A DNA stretch of 64,000 nt, taken from assembly GCF_900142895.1 (NCBI RefSeq), contig NZ_LT670847.1:124001-188000 (forward strand). Direction: 5' to 3'. The DNA is from Vreelandella subglaciescola. GTDB taxonomy: Bacteria > Pseudomonadota > Gammaproteobacteria > Pseudomonadales > Halomonadaceae. Under the pieces are notes generated by a model. The model did no database searches, was not told the origin of the DNA, and saw nothing but the letters and a program-made list of their open reading frames with translations. Numbering within the stretch: the stretch's first letter is position 1; every line of letters starts with the position of its first letter. Shown here in pieces: positions 38,483 to 46,517 of this stretch. A program made the translations under genes and the position numbers.

Positions 38483-39862
38483 TCAGGTCAATGCCGTCAG
38501 CCGCGGCAACCCTTTCAGTAAAGATGGCCACCATTTATCGGCGGCATCGCCGAGGTGCACGGTGATGCGCCGGGCGTGCACTGTCAGCGTGGCGGCCACC
38601 TTAAGCACCTGCTCGCGCATCCGCTTCAGGCTCCAGCCCTGCCGGGTCTGTCGTTCCAACAGGCAACGCAGCCCGTGTAGCACCTGATAAGCGCAGAGAG
38701 TCAGCAGCAGGTTTACCTCGTTGCGGGCCATGACGTCCTGGACGGTGGAGACACCGCGATCAGTCGAGGAGAGATGCAGGTCGAGCGCCGACTTCACCTC
38801 GCCCATGTGGGCTTCGGCGCTGCCGCGCTTGCGATAAAGCGCCAGGACCTTTTCCGGCGGCCAGTTGAACTTGCCGAGGTTGGTGACCAAAAAGAAGGCA
38901 TGCAGCAGCAGATCATCGGGCCGCTCTTGTACCACCAGCACCACGCGCCGCGGCGCCGGCCAGGTACCGGCTTGGTACGCCAGGTCATGGCACCATTCCC
39001 GAGGTTGCTCGGGGGGCCGGCCGCGTGGCCGCTTCAGATGTGGCGCTGCCAGTGTCTGCAGGCCCGTATGACTGCGCAACCGGCCCAGATACTCGATGTC
39101 GCGATCTTCCAGCGCCTCAAGCGTGTCGTTGTCGGTGAAACCCGCGTCGATGCGTACCTTGACCTTGGCCCCGGTGCTCTCGTTGAGTCGCCGCACCAGA
39201 TGTGGGATCCAGGTATCGGCATTCTCGGCTGGGCCGGCGTTACCTTCACGCAGCAGACCGCCCACCATGTCGCCGGTCTCTGCCAGCGAGGCCACCAAAG
39301 GCGAGTAGATTCTGGCCCCGTAAAGTCCATGAAACGCCGAACCGCCCTGGTGGCCGTGGACGTCGATCGGCAAGCCGTCGATGTCCAGCGTCAGATGCTC
39401 GGGGCGTTCGCCGCCGTCCAGCGAGGTCAGTCGCCAGACCGCCAGCCGCAGCAGGCCCTCATGCACGGTATCGATATTGTCGTCGCGGCCCAGGCACGTC
39501 AGCAGCCGCGACAGCGTCGCTTGAGATGGCCGGTCCTGAGCCAACGGCGTTGTCCCGCGGGCATCACTGCAGGCTAGCTGCCAGAGCGGGTCACGGCGGA
39601 GCGTGTCGGTATCGCTGAGGTCGATCCAGCCCATCGAACGCTGCAGCACCAGGGTACGCAGCTGGCTGGCTAACGAGTGGCGGACGCGATCCGGGTCGCG
39701 ATGATCGACCAGATGGTCGTCCAGCGCATCGATCATGCCGCTGTTGTCGAGGGCTTCACGCAACAGCAAAGCACCGCTGTCGCTGGTGGTGCGATGGCCG
39801 CTGAGCTCGACGCGGATGGACCCGTTGCATGACGGGGTCCAGGGGGATAGGCTTTCACCCAT
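38483..39862 (-). CDS. IS1380-family transposase, copy B
   Basis: 459 aa, identical in translation to copy A as far as can be read, in opposite orientation. Start 39862 with the same AAGAGGA site. The two face each other tail to tail and form a large inverted repeat of about 1.5 kb around the 230-bp tail at 38245-38474, the substrate for the inversion inferred for this pair. Confidence 0.92.
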   Translation of the reverse strand: MGESLSPWTPSCNGSIRVELSGHRTTSDSGALLLREALDNSGMIDALDDHLVDHRDPDRVRHSLASQLRTLVLQRSMGWIDLSDTDTLRRDPLWQLACSDARGTTPLAQDRPSQATLSRLLTCLGRDDNIDTVHEGLLRLAVWRLTSLDGGERPEHLTLDIDGLPIDVHGHQGGSAFHGLYGARIYSPLVASLAETGDMVGGLLREGNAGPAENADTWIPHLVRRLNESTGAKVKVRIDAGFTDNDTLEALEDRDIEYLGRLRSHTGLQTLAAPHLKRPRGRPPEQPREWCHDLAYQAGTWPAPRRVVLVVQERPDDLLLHAFFLVTNLGKFNWPPEKVLALYRKRGSAEAHMGEVKSALDLHLSSTDRGVSTVQDVMARNEVNLLLTLCAYQVLHGLRCLLERQTRQGWSLKRMREQVLKVAATLTVHARRITVHLGDAADKWWPSLLKGLPRLTALT

Positions 39863-40196
39863 GGCGAGTGGTCCTCTTGAGTCAAGTTCGGTTAGGAACA
39901 TATTGATTCTACAAGAGAAACTGCTCGCCATCTTCTTTTCTGTCTCAGCCCGGTGAATAAGGCGGGGTCGCATTACTCAGCCTTTTCCAGCAGACAAAAC
40001 GGCCACTATGGAGGCCGACGACCACGGCTGCGCCGTCACTCGAAACCAATGAACTTCAGTTATAAATATCACGGCATTGATACGATAAAGCTATGTGCTA
40101 ATCGGCTACTCAGCGACCGTATGACATAAAAGCCGGTCGGTCCCGGTCACCACGGGACGTAAAACGCTCGTTCGGCGTCCTGATGAATAAGGCGGG

Positions 40197-40237
40197 ATAA
40201 AAGTCGGTCGGTACCGGTCACCACTGGACATAAAACG
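40197..40237 (+). mobile_element. 41-bp orphan tail fragment of a diverged IS1380 copy
   Basis: Starts ATAAAAGTCGGTCGGTACCG and ends CCACTGGACATAAAACG. It matches the tail of the deleted copy R (which also has CCACTGGACATAAAACG) rather than the tails of A-D (CACGGGACGTAAAACG). So copies A+B appear to have inserted in the tail of an R-type element, whose terminus was later lost where it meets dctP sequence at 40238. Confidence 0.7.
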
Positions 40238-40384
40238 TCGAAGAGCCAAAAATTATCTGATAATCAGCTTGAAAAATTTCGCGAGGCGACACAGCCTGCG
40301 TATGATAAATGGTCTGAAAAGGTTGGTTATGATCTTGTAAGAACTTTTGAAGATGCGATAGAGAGCGCTTCAAATGAAGAATAA
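40238..40384 (+). pseudogene. C-terminal fragment of a TRAP substrate-binding protein (DctP)
   Basis: 48 in-frame codons ending at TAA 40384: SDNQLEKFREATQPAYDKWSEK then VGYDLVRTFEDAIESA. This is the usual C-terminal helix region of DctP/SmoM-type TRAP binding proteins. It begins abruptly at IS tail sequence; the other ~280 residues are absent from the window. The following gene is dctQ, as in intact operons. Confidence 0.8.
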
Positions 40385-40420
40385 AAGCCTCGATGCAAGT
40401 TGCAGAAATGGTTTTAGCTT

Positions 40421-40583
40421 ATGAAATCGATCTGGCAGTACTTGGAAGAAACAGTCTGCGTGGCTGTTTTTTTGTGCATGACATTGCTGGGGTTCGTCAA
40501 TGTTATGGTGCGTAATCTTACCAGCTACTCACTAGCTTCAACCCAAGAGCTAGTTATCAATGGAATGGTCTTGGCCGCAGAAA
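40421..40583 (+). pseudogene. N-terminal fragment of TRAP small permease (DctQ)
   Basis: 54 codons from ATG 40421: MKSIWQYLEETVCVAVFLCM, then TLLGFVNVMVRN with a transmembrane segment, then QELVINGMVLAAE, cut by the IS30 end. Intact DctQ has about 160 residues. The missing part, together with the start of dctM, is not on the other side of the IS. Confidence 0.8.
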
Positions 40584-40589
40584 CTGAGT

Positions 40590-40620
40590 GCAACACCTGA
40601 CCATTCCGCTAAGGTGTTGC
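40590..40620 (+). promoter_or_regulatory. Hairpin masking the IS30 transposase ribosome site
   Basis: Perfect 9-bp inverted repeat GCAACACCT/AGGTGTTGC, 13-nt loop. The right arm includes AAGGTG, the Shine-Dalgarno sequence 8 bases before ATG 40625. Transcripts entering from outside the IS would fold and hide the site, a known way for IS elements to avoid activation by read-through. Confidence 0.6.
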
Positions 40621-40624
40621 CCCT

Positions 40625-41641
40625 ATGTCCTACGTCGAACTTAGCATCGAAGAGCGTGCCACTATCCAGGTCAGCCGTGCTCAAGGCATGAGCCTCCGAC
40701 ACGTCGCCCGCGTCTTGAACCGATCCCCCTCAACGGTCTGTCGCGAGATCCGGCGCAACCGAACATCTCCGGGCCGCTACTGTGCTCGCCGTGCCCAGAA
40801 ATACCGGCAGAGTCGGCGTATTCCGTGCCGCCCTTGGCGCAAACTACCACTAGGCAGCGAACGCTTTGATCTTGTTGTCCACCTACTGCGTCAACGGTTG
40901 TCTCCCGAACAAATTGCCGGCAAGCTCAAGGACATGGATATACCTAGCCTTCGAGATGCCTACGTCTGCCGCGAAACGATCTATAGCGCCATCTATGCGC
41001 TACCTGTTGGCCAATTGCGCAAGGAACTGATCCATTGCCTGCGCCAAGGGAAAGCAACACGCAAGCCGCGTCGCGGCGACGTTGATCGACGTAGTCAGAT
41101 TCCCGATATGGTTAGTATCCACCTGCGCCCGCCAGAGGTCGAAAAGCGTGAAATGCCTGGTCACTGGGAAGGTGACCTGATTAAGGGCAAGAACAACGGA
41201 TCAGCGGTCGGCACCCTGGTGGAACTCAGCAGTGGCTATCTGATTCTGGCCAAAATGATCGATGCGACCGCCACCTCAGCGGTTGAGGGCTTCAGTGCGG
41301 CATTAAATCAAATGCCTCGGGCGGCCCGGAAGAGCATGACCTATGACCAGGGCCGGGAAATGACTCGGCACGCGGAGATCACTCAGAACTCGGGGGTTGC
41401 CATCTACTTCTGCGATCCGCACAGCCCATGGCAGCGAGGGAGTAACGAGAACATCAATGGCCTGATTCGCCAGTATCTTCCAAAGGGAACCGACCTATCG
41501 GGCCATAGCCAAGAGGAGCTGGACGCCATCGCGTTCGAGCTCAATATGCGGCCCCGGAAACGCTTCGACTTCAGGTGTCCCATCGAGAAAATGGGCGAAC
41601 TGATGGCGAAGTATCACGAAGGCCCATCGTCAATCCAATGA
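40625..41641 (+). CDS. IS30-family transposase
   Basis: 338 aa. N-terminal helix-turn-helix SIEERATIQVSRAQGMSLRHVARVLNRSPSTVCREIRRN, then the integrase-type DDE core: HWEGDLIKGKNNGSAVGTLVEL (first Asp), MTYDQGREMTRH (second Asp) and CDPHSPWQRGSNENINGLIRQYLPKGTDL (Glu block), all IS30 hallmarks. Appears intact. Confidence 0.95.
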   Translation: MSYVELSIEERATIQVSRAQGMSLRHVARVLNRSPSTVCREIRRNRTSPGRYCARRAQKYRQSRRIPCRPWRKLPLGSERFDLVVHLLRQRLSPEQIAGKLKDMDIPSLRDAYVCRETIYSAIYALPVGQLRKELIHCLRQGKATRKPRRGDVDRRSQIPDMVSIHLRPPEVEKREMPGHWEGDLIKGKNNGSAVGTLVELSSGYLILAKMIDATATSAVEGFSAALNQMPRAARKSMTYDQGREMTRHAEITQNSGVAIYFCDPHSPWQRGSNENINGLIRQYLPKGTDLSGHSQEELDAIAFELNMRPRKRFDFRCPIEKMGELMAKYHEGPSSIQ

Positions 41642-41656
41642 GCGTGTTGCACTCAG

Positions 41657-42121
41657 AGCCTGCATCCGCCCATTTTTAGAAGCTTTTTGGGGGTTGCTCA
41701 CACCGGTGGTGATTCTCGGCGGCATTTATGGAGGGCTATTCACCCCGACTGAAGCTGCCATTGTTGCGACTGTTTATGCCATGTTTACCGGCTTCTTTAT
41801 TTATCGCACGTTAAATTTAAAATCTCTTTTTATTTGCGTAGCTGCATCAGCACGATCCTCTTCAGTCGTTATGCTAGTCGTTGCTTTTGCCAGTTTGTTT
41901 GGATGGGTTGTCGTAACGGACGGGCTGGTTAGCGATTACTCAGGCGCTTTGTTAAGTGTTAGTGGCAGTGACTGGGTGGTAGTGCTGGTGATGATGCTCA
42001 TTCTTTTGCTGGCCGGTATGTTTATGGATGCCATCACTATTATGTTTATCACTTTACCAATTTTCCTCCCTGTGGTTGACAGTATAGGTCTTGACACCAC
42101 CTGGTTTGGGGTTGCGCTGAT
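41657..42121 (+). pseudogene. TRAP large permease DctM, middle fragment
   Basis: In-frame from the IS30 end: RACIRPFLEAFWGLLTPVVI, then LGGIYGGLFTPTEAAIVA, the family hallmark, followed by transmembrane helices up to GLDTTWFGVAL. The first ~200 residues are gone. Interrupted at 42121 by IS1380 copy C; joining across one copy of the duplicated CTGAT restores ...GVALMTALSIGLITPP without a frameshift. Confidence 0.88.
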
Positions 42122-43838
42122 CCCGCCTTATTCATCAGGACGCCGAACGAGCGTTTTACGTCCCGTGGTGACCGGGACCGACCGGCTTTTATGTCATACG
42201 GTCGCTGAGTAGCCGATTAGCACATAGCTTTATCGTATCAATGCCGTGATATTTATAACTGAAGTTCATTGGTTTCGAGTGACGGCGCAGCCGTGGTCGT
42301 CGGCCTCCATAGTGGCCGTTTTGTCTGCTGGAAAAGGCTGAGTAATGCGACGTGTCAGGTCAATGCCGTCAGCCGCGGCAACCCCTTCAGTAAGGATGGC
42401 CACCATTTGTCGGCGGCATCGCCGAGGTGCACGGTGATACGCCGGGCGTGCACTGTCAGCGTGGCGGCCACCTTGAGCACCTGCTCGCGCATCCGCTTCA
42501 GGCTCCAGCCCTGCCGGGTCTGTCGTTCCAACAGGCAACGCAGCCCGTGTAGCACCTGATAAGCGCAGAGAGTCAGCAGCAGGTTTACCTCGTTGCGGGC
42601 CATGACGTCCTGGACGGTGGAGACACCGCGATCAGTCGAGGAGAGATGCATATCGAGCGACGACTTCACCTCGCCCATGTGGGCTTCGGCGCTGCCGCGC
42701 TTGCGATAAAGCGCCAGGACCTTTTCCGGCGGCCAGTCGAACTTGCCGAGATTGGTGACCAAAAAGAAGGCATGCAGCAGCAGATCATCGGGCCGCTCTT
42801 GTACCACCAGCACCACGCGCCGCGGCGCCGGCCAGGTACCGGCTTGGTACGCCAGGTCATGGCACCATTCCCGAGGTTGCTCGGGGGGCCGGCCGCGTGG
42901 CCGCTTCAGATGTGGCGCTGCCAGTGTCTGCAGGCCCGTATGACTGCGCAACCGGCCCAGATACTCGATGTCGCGATCTTCCAGCGCCTCAAGCGTGTCG
43001 TTGTCGGTGAAGCCGGCGTCGATGCGCACCTTGACCTTGGCCCCGGTGCTCTCGTTGAGTCGCCGCACCAGATGTGGGATCCAGGTATCGGCATTCTCGG
43101 CTGGGCCGGCGTTACCTTCACGCAGCAGGCCGCCCACCATGTCGCCGGTCTCTGCCAGCGAGGCCACCAAAGGCGAGTAGATTCTGGCCCCGTAAAGTCC
43201 ATGAAACGCCGAACCGCCCTGGTGGCCGTGAACGTCGATCGGCAAGCCGTCGATGTCCAGCGTCAGATGCTCGGGGCGTTCGCCGCCGTTCAGCGAGGTC
43301 AGTCGCCAGACCGCCAGCCGCAGCAGGCCCTCATGCACGGTATCGATATTGTCGTCGCGGCCCAGGCACGTCAGCAGCCGCGACAGCGTCGCTTGAGATG
43401 GCCGGTCCTGAGCCAACGGCGTTGTCCCGCGGGCATCACTGCAGGCTAGCTGCCAGAGCGGGTCACGGCGAAGCGTATCGGTATCGCTGAGGTCGATCCA
43501 GCCCATCGAACGCTGCAGCACCAGGGTACGCAGCTGGCTGGCTAACGAGTGGCGGACGCGATCCGGGTCGCGGTGATCGACCAGATGGTCGTCCAGCGCA
43601 TCGATCATGCCGCTGTTGTCGAGGGCTTCACGCAACAGCAAAGCACCGCTGTCGCTGGTGGTGCGATGGCCGCTGAGCTCGACGCGGATGGACCCGTTGC
43701 ATGACGGGGTCCAGGGGGATAAGCTTTCACCCATGGCGAGTGGTCCTCTTGAATTGTGTTCGTTCAGGAACATCTTGATTCTACAAGAGAAACTGCTCGC
43801 CATCTTCTTTTCTGTCTCAGCCCGGTGAATTAGGCGGG
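42122..43838 (-). mobile_element. IS1380-type element, copy C
   Basis: 1,717 bp complete copy. Ends CCCGCCTTATTCA at 42122 and the complementary end at 43838, the latter with one substitution (GAATTAGGCGGG). Flanked by a 5-bp target duplication CTGAT (42117-42121 and 43839-43843) inside dctM, the cleanest evidence in the window for this element's ends and duplication size. Terminal repeats match at about 16 of 18 positions between left and right ends. Confidence 0.95.
42355..43734 (-). CDS. IS1380-family transposase, copy C
   Basis: 459 aa, same domain layout as copy A. It differs in a few residues (SLNGGER, GKFDWPPE, KSSLDMH). Its 5' leader differs strongly from the other copies (C encodes KMFLNEHNS where A, B and D encode NMFLTELDS upstream of the true start), so C represents a second sequence type. 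Frame intact. Confidence 0.92.
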   Translation of the reverse strand: MGESLSPWTPSCNGSIRVELSGHRTTSDSGALLLREALDNSGMIDALDDHLVDHRDPDRVRHSLASQLRTLVLQRSMGWIDLSDTDTLRRDPLWQLACSDARGTTPLAQDRPSQATLSRLLTCLGRDDNIDTVHEGLLRLAVWRLTSLNGGERPEHLTLDIDGLPIDVHGHQGGSAFHGLYGARIYSPLVASLAETGDMVGGLLREGNAGPAENADTWIPHLVRRLNESTGAKVKVRIDAGFTDNDTLEALEDRDIEYLGRLRSHTGLQTLAAPHLKRPRGRPPEQPREWCHDLAYQAGTWPAPRRVVLVVQERPDDLLLHAFFLVTNLGKFDWPPEKVLALYRKRGSAEAHMGEVKSSLDMHLSSTDRGVSTVQDVMARNEVNLLLTLCAYQVLHGLRCLLERQTRQGWSLKRMREQVLKVAATLTVHARRITVHLGDAADKWWPSLLKGLPRLTALT

Positions 43839-44030
43839 CTGATGACAGCCCTGTCCATTGGACTTATAACGCCTCCTGTAGGCATTAATCTTTTTGTTGC
43901 TGCAAATATTACACGTTTACCACTTGGCAAAATATCTCTGGGAGTGCTTCCATTCCTCTTGATGTCACTTATTGGACTGTTATTAATTACTTATATTCCC
44001 AGCCTGACACTCTTTTGGATAGATGATTAA
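43839..44030 (+). pseudogene. TRAP large permease DctM, C-terminal fragment
   Basis: Continues the reading frame of the fragment at 41657-42121: ALSIGLITPPVGINLFVAAN followed by two hydrophobic helices and LFWIDD, stop TAA at 44030. This is the conserved DctM C-terminus. The stop codon abuts the left end of IS copy D exactly. Only the C-terminal ~60% of DctM survives in total. Confidence 0.88.
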
Positions 44031-45747
44031 CCCGCCTTATTCATCAGGACGCCGAACGAGCGTTTTACGTCCCGTGGTGACCGGGACCGACCGGCTTTTA
44101 TGTCATACGGTCGCTGAGTAGCCGATTAGCACATAGCTTTATCGTATCAATGCCGTGATATTTATAACTGAAGTTCATTGGTTTCGAGTGACGGCGCAGC
44201 CGTGGTCGTCGGCCTCCATAGTGGCCGTTTTGTCTGCTGGAAAAGGCTGAGTAATGCGACGTGTCAGGTCAATGCCGTCAGCCGCGGCAACCCCTTCAGT
44301 AAGGATGGCCACCATTTGTCGGCGGCATCGCCGAGGTGCACGGTGATACGCCGGGCGTGCACTGTCAGCGTGGCGGCCACCTTGAGCACCTGCTCGCGCA
44401 TCCGCTTCAGGCTCCAGCCCTGCCGGGTCTGTCGTTCCAACAGGCAACGCAGCCCGTGTAGCACCTGATAAGCGCAGAGAGTCAGCAGCAGGTTTACCTC
44501 GTTGCGGGCCATGACGTCCTGGACGGTGGAGACACCGCGATCAGTCGAGGAGAGATGCATATCGAGCGACGACTTCACCTCGCCCATGTGGGCTTCGGCG
44601 CTGCCGCGCTTGCGATAAAGCGCCAGGACCTTTTCCGGCGGCCAGTCGAACTTGCCGAGATTGGTGACCAAAAAGAAGGCATGCAGCAGCAGATCATCGG
44701 GCCGCTCTTGTACCACCAGCACCACGCGCCGCGGCGCCGGCCAGGTACCGGCTTGGTACGCCAGGTCATGGCACCATTCCCGAGGTTGCTCGGGGGGCCG
44801 GCCGCGTGGCCGCTTCAGATGTGGCGCTGCCAGTGTCTGCAGGCCCGTATGACTGCGCAACCGGCCCAGATACTCGATGTCGCGATCTTCCAGCGCCTCA
44901 AGCGTGTCGTTGTCGGTGAAGCCGGCGTCGATGCGCACCTTGACCTTGGCCCCGGTGCTCTCGTTGAGTCGCCGCACCAGATGTGGGATCCAGGTATCGG
45001 CATTCTCGGCTGGGCCGGCGTTACCTTCACGCAGCAGGCCGCCCACCATGTCGCCGGTCTCTGCCAGCGAGGCCACCAAAGGCGAGTAGATTCTGGCCCC
45101 GTAAAGTCCATGAAACGCCGAACCGCCCTGGTGGCCGTGAACGTCGATCGGCAAGCCGTCGATGTCCAGCGTCAGATGCTCGGGGCGTTCGCCGCCGTTC
45201 AGCGAGGTCAGTCGCCAGACCGCCAGCCGCAGCAGGCCCTCATGCACGGTATCGATATTGTCGTCGCGGCCCAGGCACGTCAGCAGCCGCGACAGCGTCG
45301 CTTGAGATGGCCGGTCCTGAGCCAACGGCGTTGTCCCGCGGGCATCACTGCAGGCTAGCTGCCAGAGCGGGTCACGGCGAAGCGTATCGGTATCGCTGAG
45401 GTCGATCCAGCCCATCGAACGCTGCAGCACCAGGGTACGCAGCTGGCTGGCTAACGAGTGGCGGACGCGATCCGGGTCGCGATGATCGACCAGATGGTCG
45501 TCCAGCGCATCGATCATGCCGCTGTTGTCGAGGGCTTCACGCAACAGCAAAGCACCGCTGTCGCTGGTGGTGCGATGGCCGCTGAGCTCGACGCGGATGG
45601 ACCCGTTGCATGACGGGGTCCAGGGGGATAGGCTTTCACCCATGGCGAGTGGTCCTCTTGAGTCAAGTTCGGTTAGGAACATATTGATTCTACAAGAGAA
45701 ACTGCTCGCCATCTTCTTTTCTGTCTCAGCCCGGTGAATAAGGCGGG
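44031..45747 (-). mobile_element. IS1380-type element, copy D (mosaic)
   Basis: 1,717 bp, ends at 44031 and 45747. Flanks ATTAA (left) and CTAAT (right) do not match, so this is not a simple insertion. The right, 5' part (leader, GATAGGCTTTC, GCGATGATCG) has the A/B sequence type, whereas from about 45,380 leftward it has the C type (GCGAAGCGTATCGG, SLNGGER, KSSLDMH). The switch lies between about 45,380 and 45,483. Confidence 0.9.
44264..45643 (-). CDS. IS1380-family transposase, copy D
   Basis: 459 aa, intact. The protein is the same as copy C across the readable coding region, while the leader is that of A/B. Same orientation as C; the two flank just 192 bp of dctM, so they form a 1.7-kb direct repeat able to delete the segment between them by recombination. 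Confidence 0.92.
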   Translation of the reverse strand: MGESLSPWTPSCNGSIRVELSGHRTTSDSGALLLREALDNSGMIDALDDHLVDHRDPDRVRHSLASQLRTLVLQRSMGWIDLSDTDTLRRDPLWQLACSDARGTTPLAQDRPSQATLSRLLTCLGRDDNIDTVHEGLLRLAVWRLTSLNGGERPEHLTLDIDGLPIDVHGHQGGSAFHGLYGARIYSPLVASLAETGDMVGGLLREGNAGPAENADTWIPHLVRRLNESTGAKVKVRIDAGFTDNDTLEALEDRDIEYLGRLRSHTGLQTLAAPHLKRPRGRPPEQPREWCHDLAYQAGTWPAPRRVVLVVQERPDDLLLHAFFLVTNLGKFDWPPEKVLALYRKRGSAEAHMGEVKSSLDMHLSSTDRGVSTVQDVMARNEVNLLLTLCAYQVLHGLRCLLERQTRQGWSLKRMREQVLKVAATLTVHARRITVHLGDAADKWWPSLLKGLPRLTALT

Positions 45748-45820
45748 CTAATGGCTTGGGCAGTGTATTACGTCTTTAGAGGTATAAGAAGTGGTGACGC
45801 TACCTCTTTGGGCAGAGCAT

Positions 45821-46267
45821 CTAAACGCTGACGGTGGGAATTTTCATCAGCTTGGAGAGTTCGGCGCTGCGGCCGTCGAGCAGATCCGCCAGGGTATAGG
45901 CGTCGAGCACGCGCAAAAACGCATCAAGGGCTTCGGCAAGAATAGGCTGCAGCCGGCAGTGGGGGGTAATCACGCAGGCGTTGTCGTCACGAAAGCACTC
46001 CACCAGCGCCATTTCCTGTTCGGTATCGCGAATCACCGCGCCCAGGCTGATGCTATGCGGTGAGCGGTTGAGCAACAGCCCGCCGTGCTTGCCGCGTATG
46101 GCTTTCAGGTAGCCTTTTTGATTCAGCTCCTGAACAATTTTCATCAGGTGATTACGCGAAATATTGAACGTCTCGGCGATTTCGCTGATCGTCGAGCGCT
46201 GCTCACCCTTGGCCGCAAGGTACAGCAGCACGCGAACGGAGTAATCGGTAAAGCGCGTCAGGTGCAT
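45821..46267 (-). CDS. nsrR: Nitric-oxide-sensitive repressor NsrR
   Basis: Rrf2-family Fe-S repressor, 148 aa from ATG 46267 (MHLTRFTDYSVRVLLYLA, the diagnostic NsrR start); the frame is open 27 codons further but unsupported. HTH ISEIAETFNISRNHLMKIVQEL near residues 25-46; three cluster Cys in ECFRDDNACVITPHCRL. Represses hmp and itself until NO damages the cluster. Divergent from hmp with an NsrR box between. Its stop lies 73 bp from the IS copy D end; nothing recognisable is in that gap. Confidence 0.94.
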   Translation of the reverse strand: MHLTRFTDYSVRVLLYLAAKGEQRSTISEIAETFNISRNHLMKIVQELNQKGYLKAIRGKHGGLLLNRSPHSISLGAVIRDTEQEMALVECFRDDNACVITPHCRLQPILAEALDAFLRVLDAYTLADLLDGRSAELSKLMKIPTVSV

Positions 46268-46466
46268 AAGACACCGCCTCAAAAAAGCGTTAAAAAGCGT
46301 TTCGTCATTATACGATGTTTGTCCGCGTTTTGCTTTTTTGCGGCACACTTTACTTAGTCATATTGTTTTGGAATAGCCGGCGGGGGCGCTGGCCGGCGTG
46401 TTTCAACGGAGCGTCGCGGTGAATTGTCGCGGTGAATTGCCGAAGAGCGAAAAGCTTGGTAATTTA

Positions 46467-46489
46467 AACATGCATTTAGAATGCATCTT
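46467..46489. promoter_or_regulatory. NsrR-binding site upstream of hmp
   Basis: 11-1-11 inverted repeat with halves AACATGCATTT and GAATGCATCTT around a central A, very close to the known enterobacterial NsrR consensus built on AAGATGCATTT. It ends 28 bp before the hmp ATG and overlaps a TAGAAT -10-like hexamer, fitting repression of hmp. Confidence 0.88.
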
Positions 46490-46517
46490 ATGAAGGCGAC
46501 TGATAAAAGAGGTAGCC

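Larger units (their letters stand above)
36758..40196. mobile_element. Two IS1380-type copies, nested then inverted (A + B)
   Basis: Outer ends CCCGCCTTATTCA at 36758 and the complementary end at 40196. Total length 3,439 bp equals 2 x 1,717 (the length of the single copies) plus 5. Copy A CDS runs plus, copy B CDS minus. The 230-bp tail beginning GTCGC occurs twice in plus orientation (38245-38474 and 39967-40196), and 38475 begins GCGACGTGTCA directly after an element end. This is what results if one copy inserted into the other's tail with 5-bp duplication GTCGC and the inverted CDS copies then recombined. Outer flanks (TTTAT left, ATAAA right) are not direct repeats. Confidence 0.88.
40584..41656 (+). 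mobile_element. IS30-family insertion sequence
   Basis: 1,073 bp, bounded by 13-bp perfect inverted repeats CTGAGTGCAACAC (40584-40596) and its complement (41644-41656). It carries one transposase gene. No target duplication can be matched, and the flanking dctQ and dctM pieces do not abut in an intact operon, so insertion was accompanied or followed by an adjacent deletion of roughly 0.9 kb of dctQM. Confidence 0.88.

Noticed and set aside
36753..40201. TTTAT and ATAAA as target duplication of the A+B pair
   Set aside because: They are reverse complements, not direct repeats; no inversion I could construct with the other copies explains them, so this may be chance in AT-rich sequence.
25665..45747. 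A simple composite transposon carrying the liu genes
   Set aside because: The outer flanks of the copies (TAACT and ATAAA, CTAAT) do not match, so single-step transposition is not supported.
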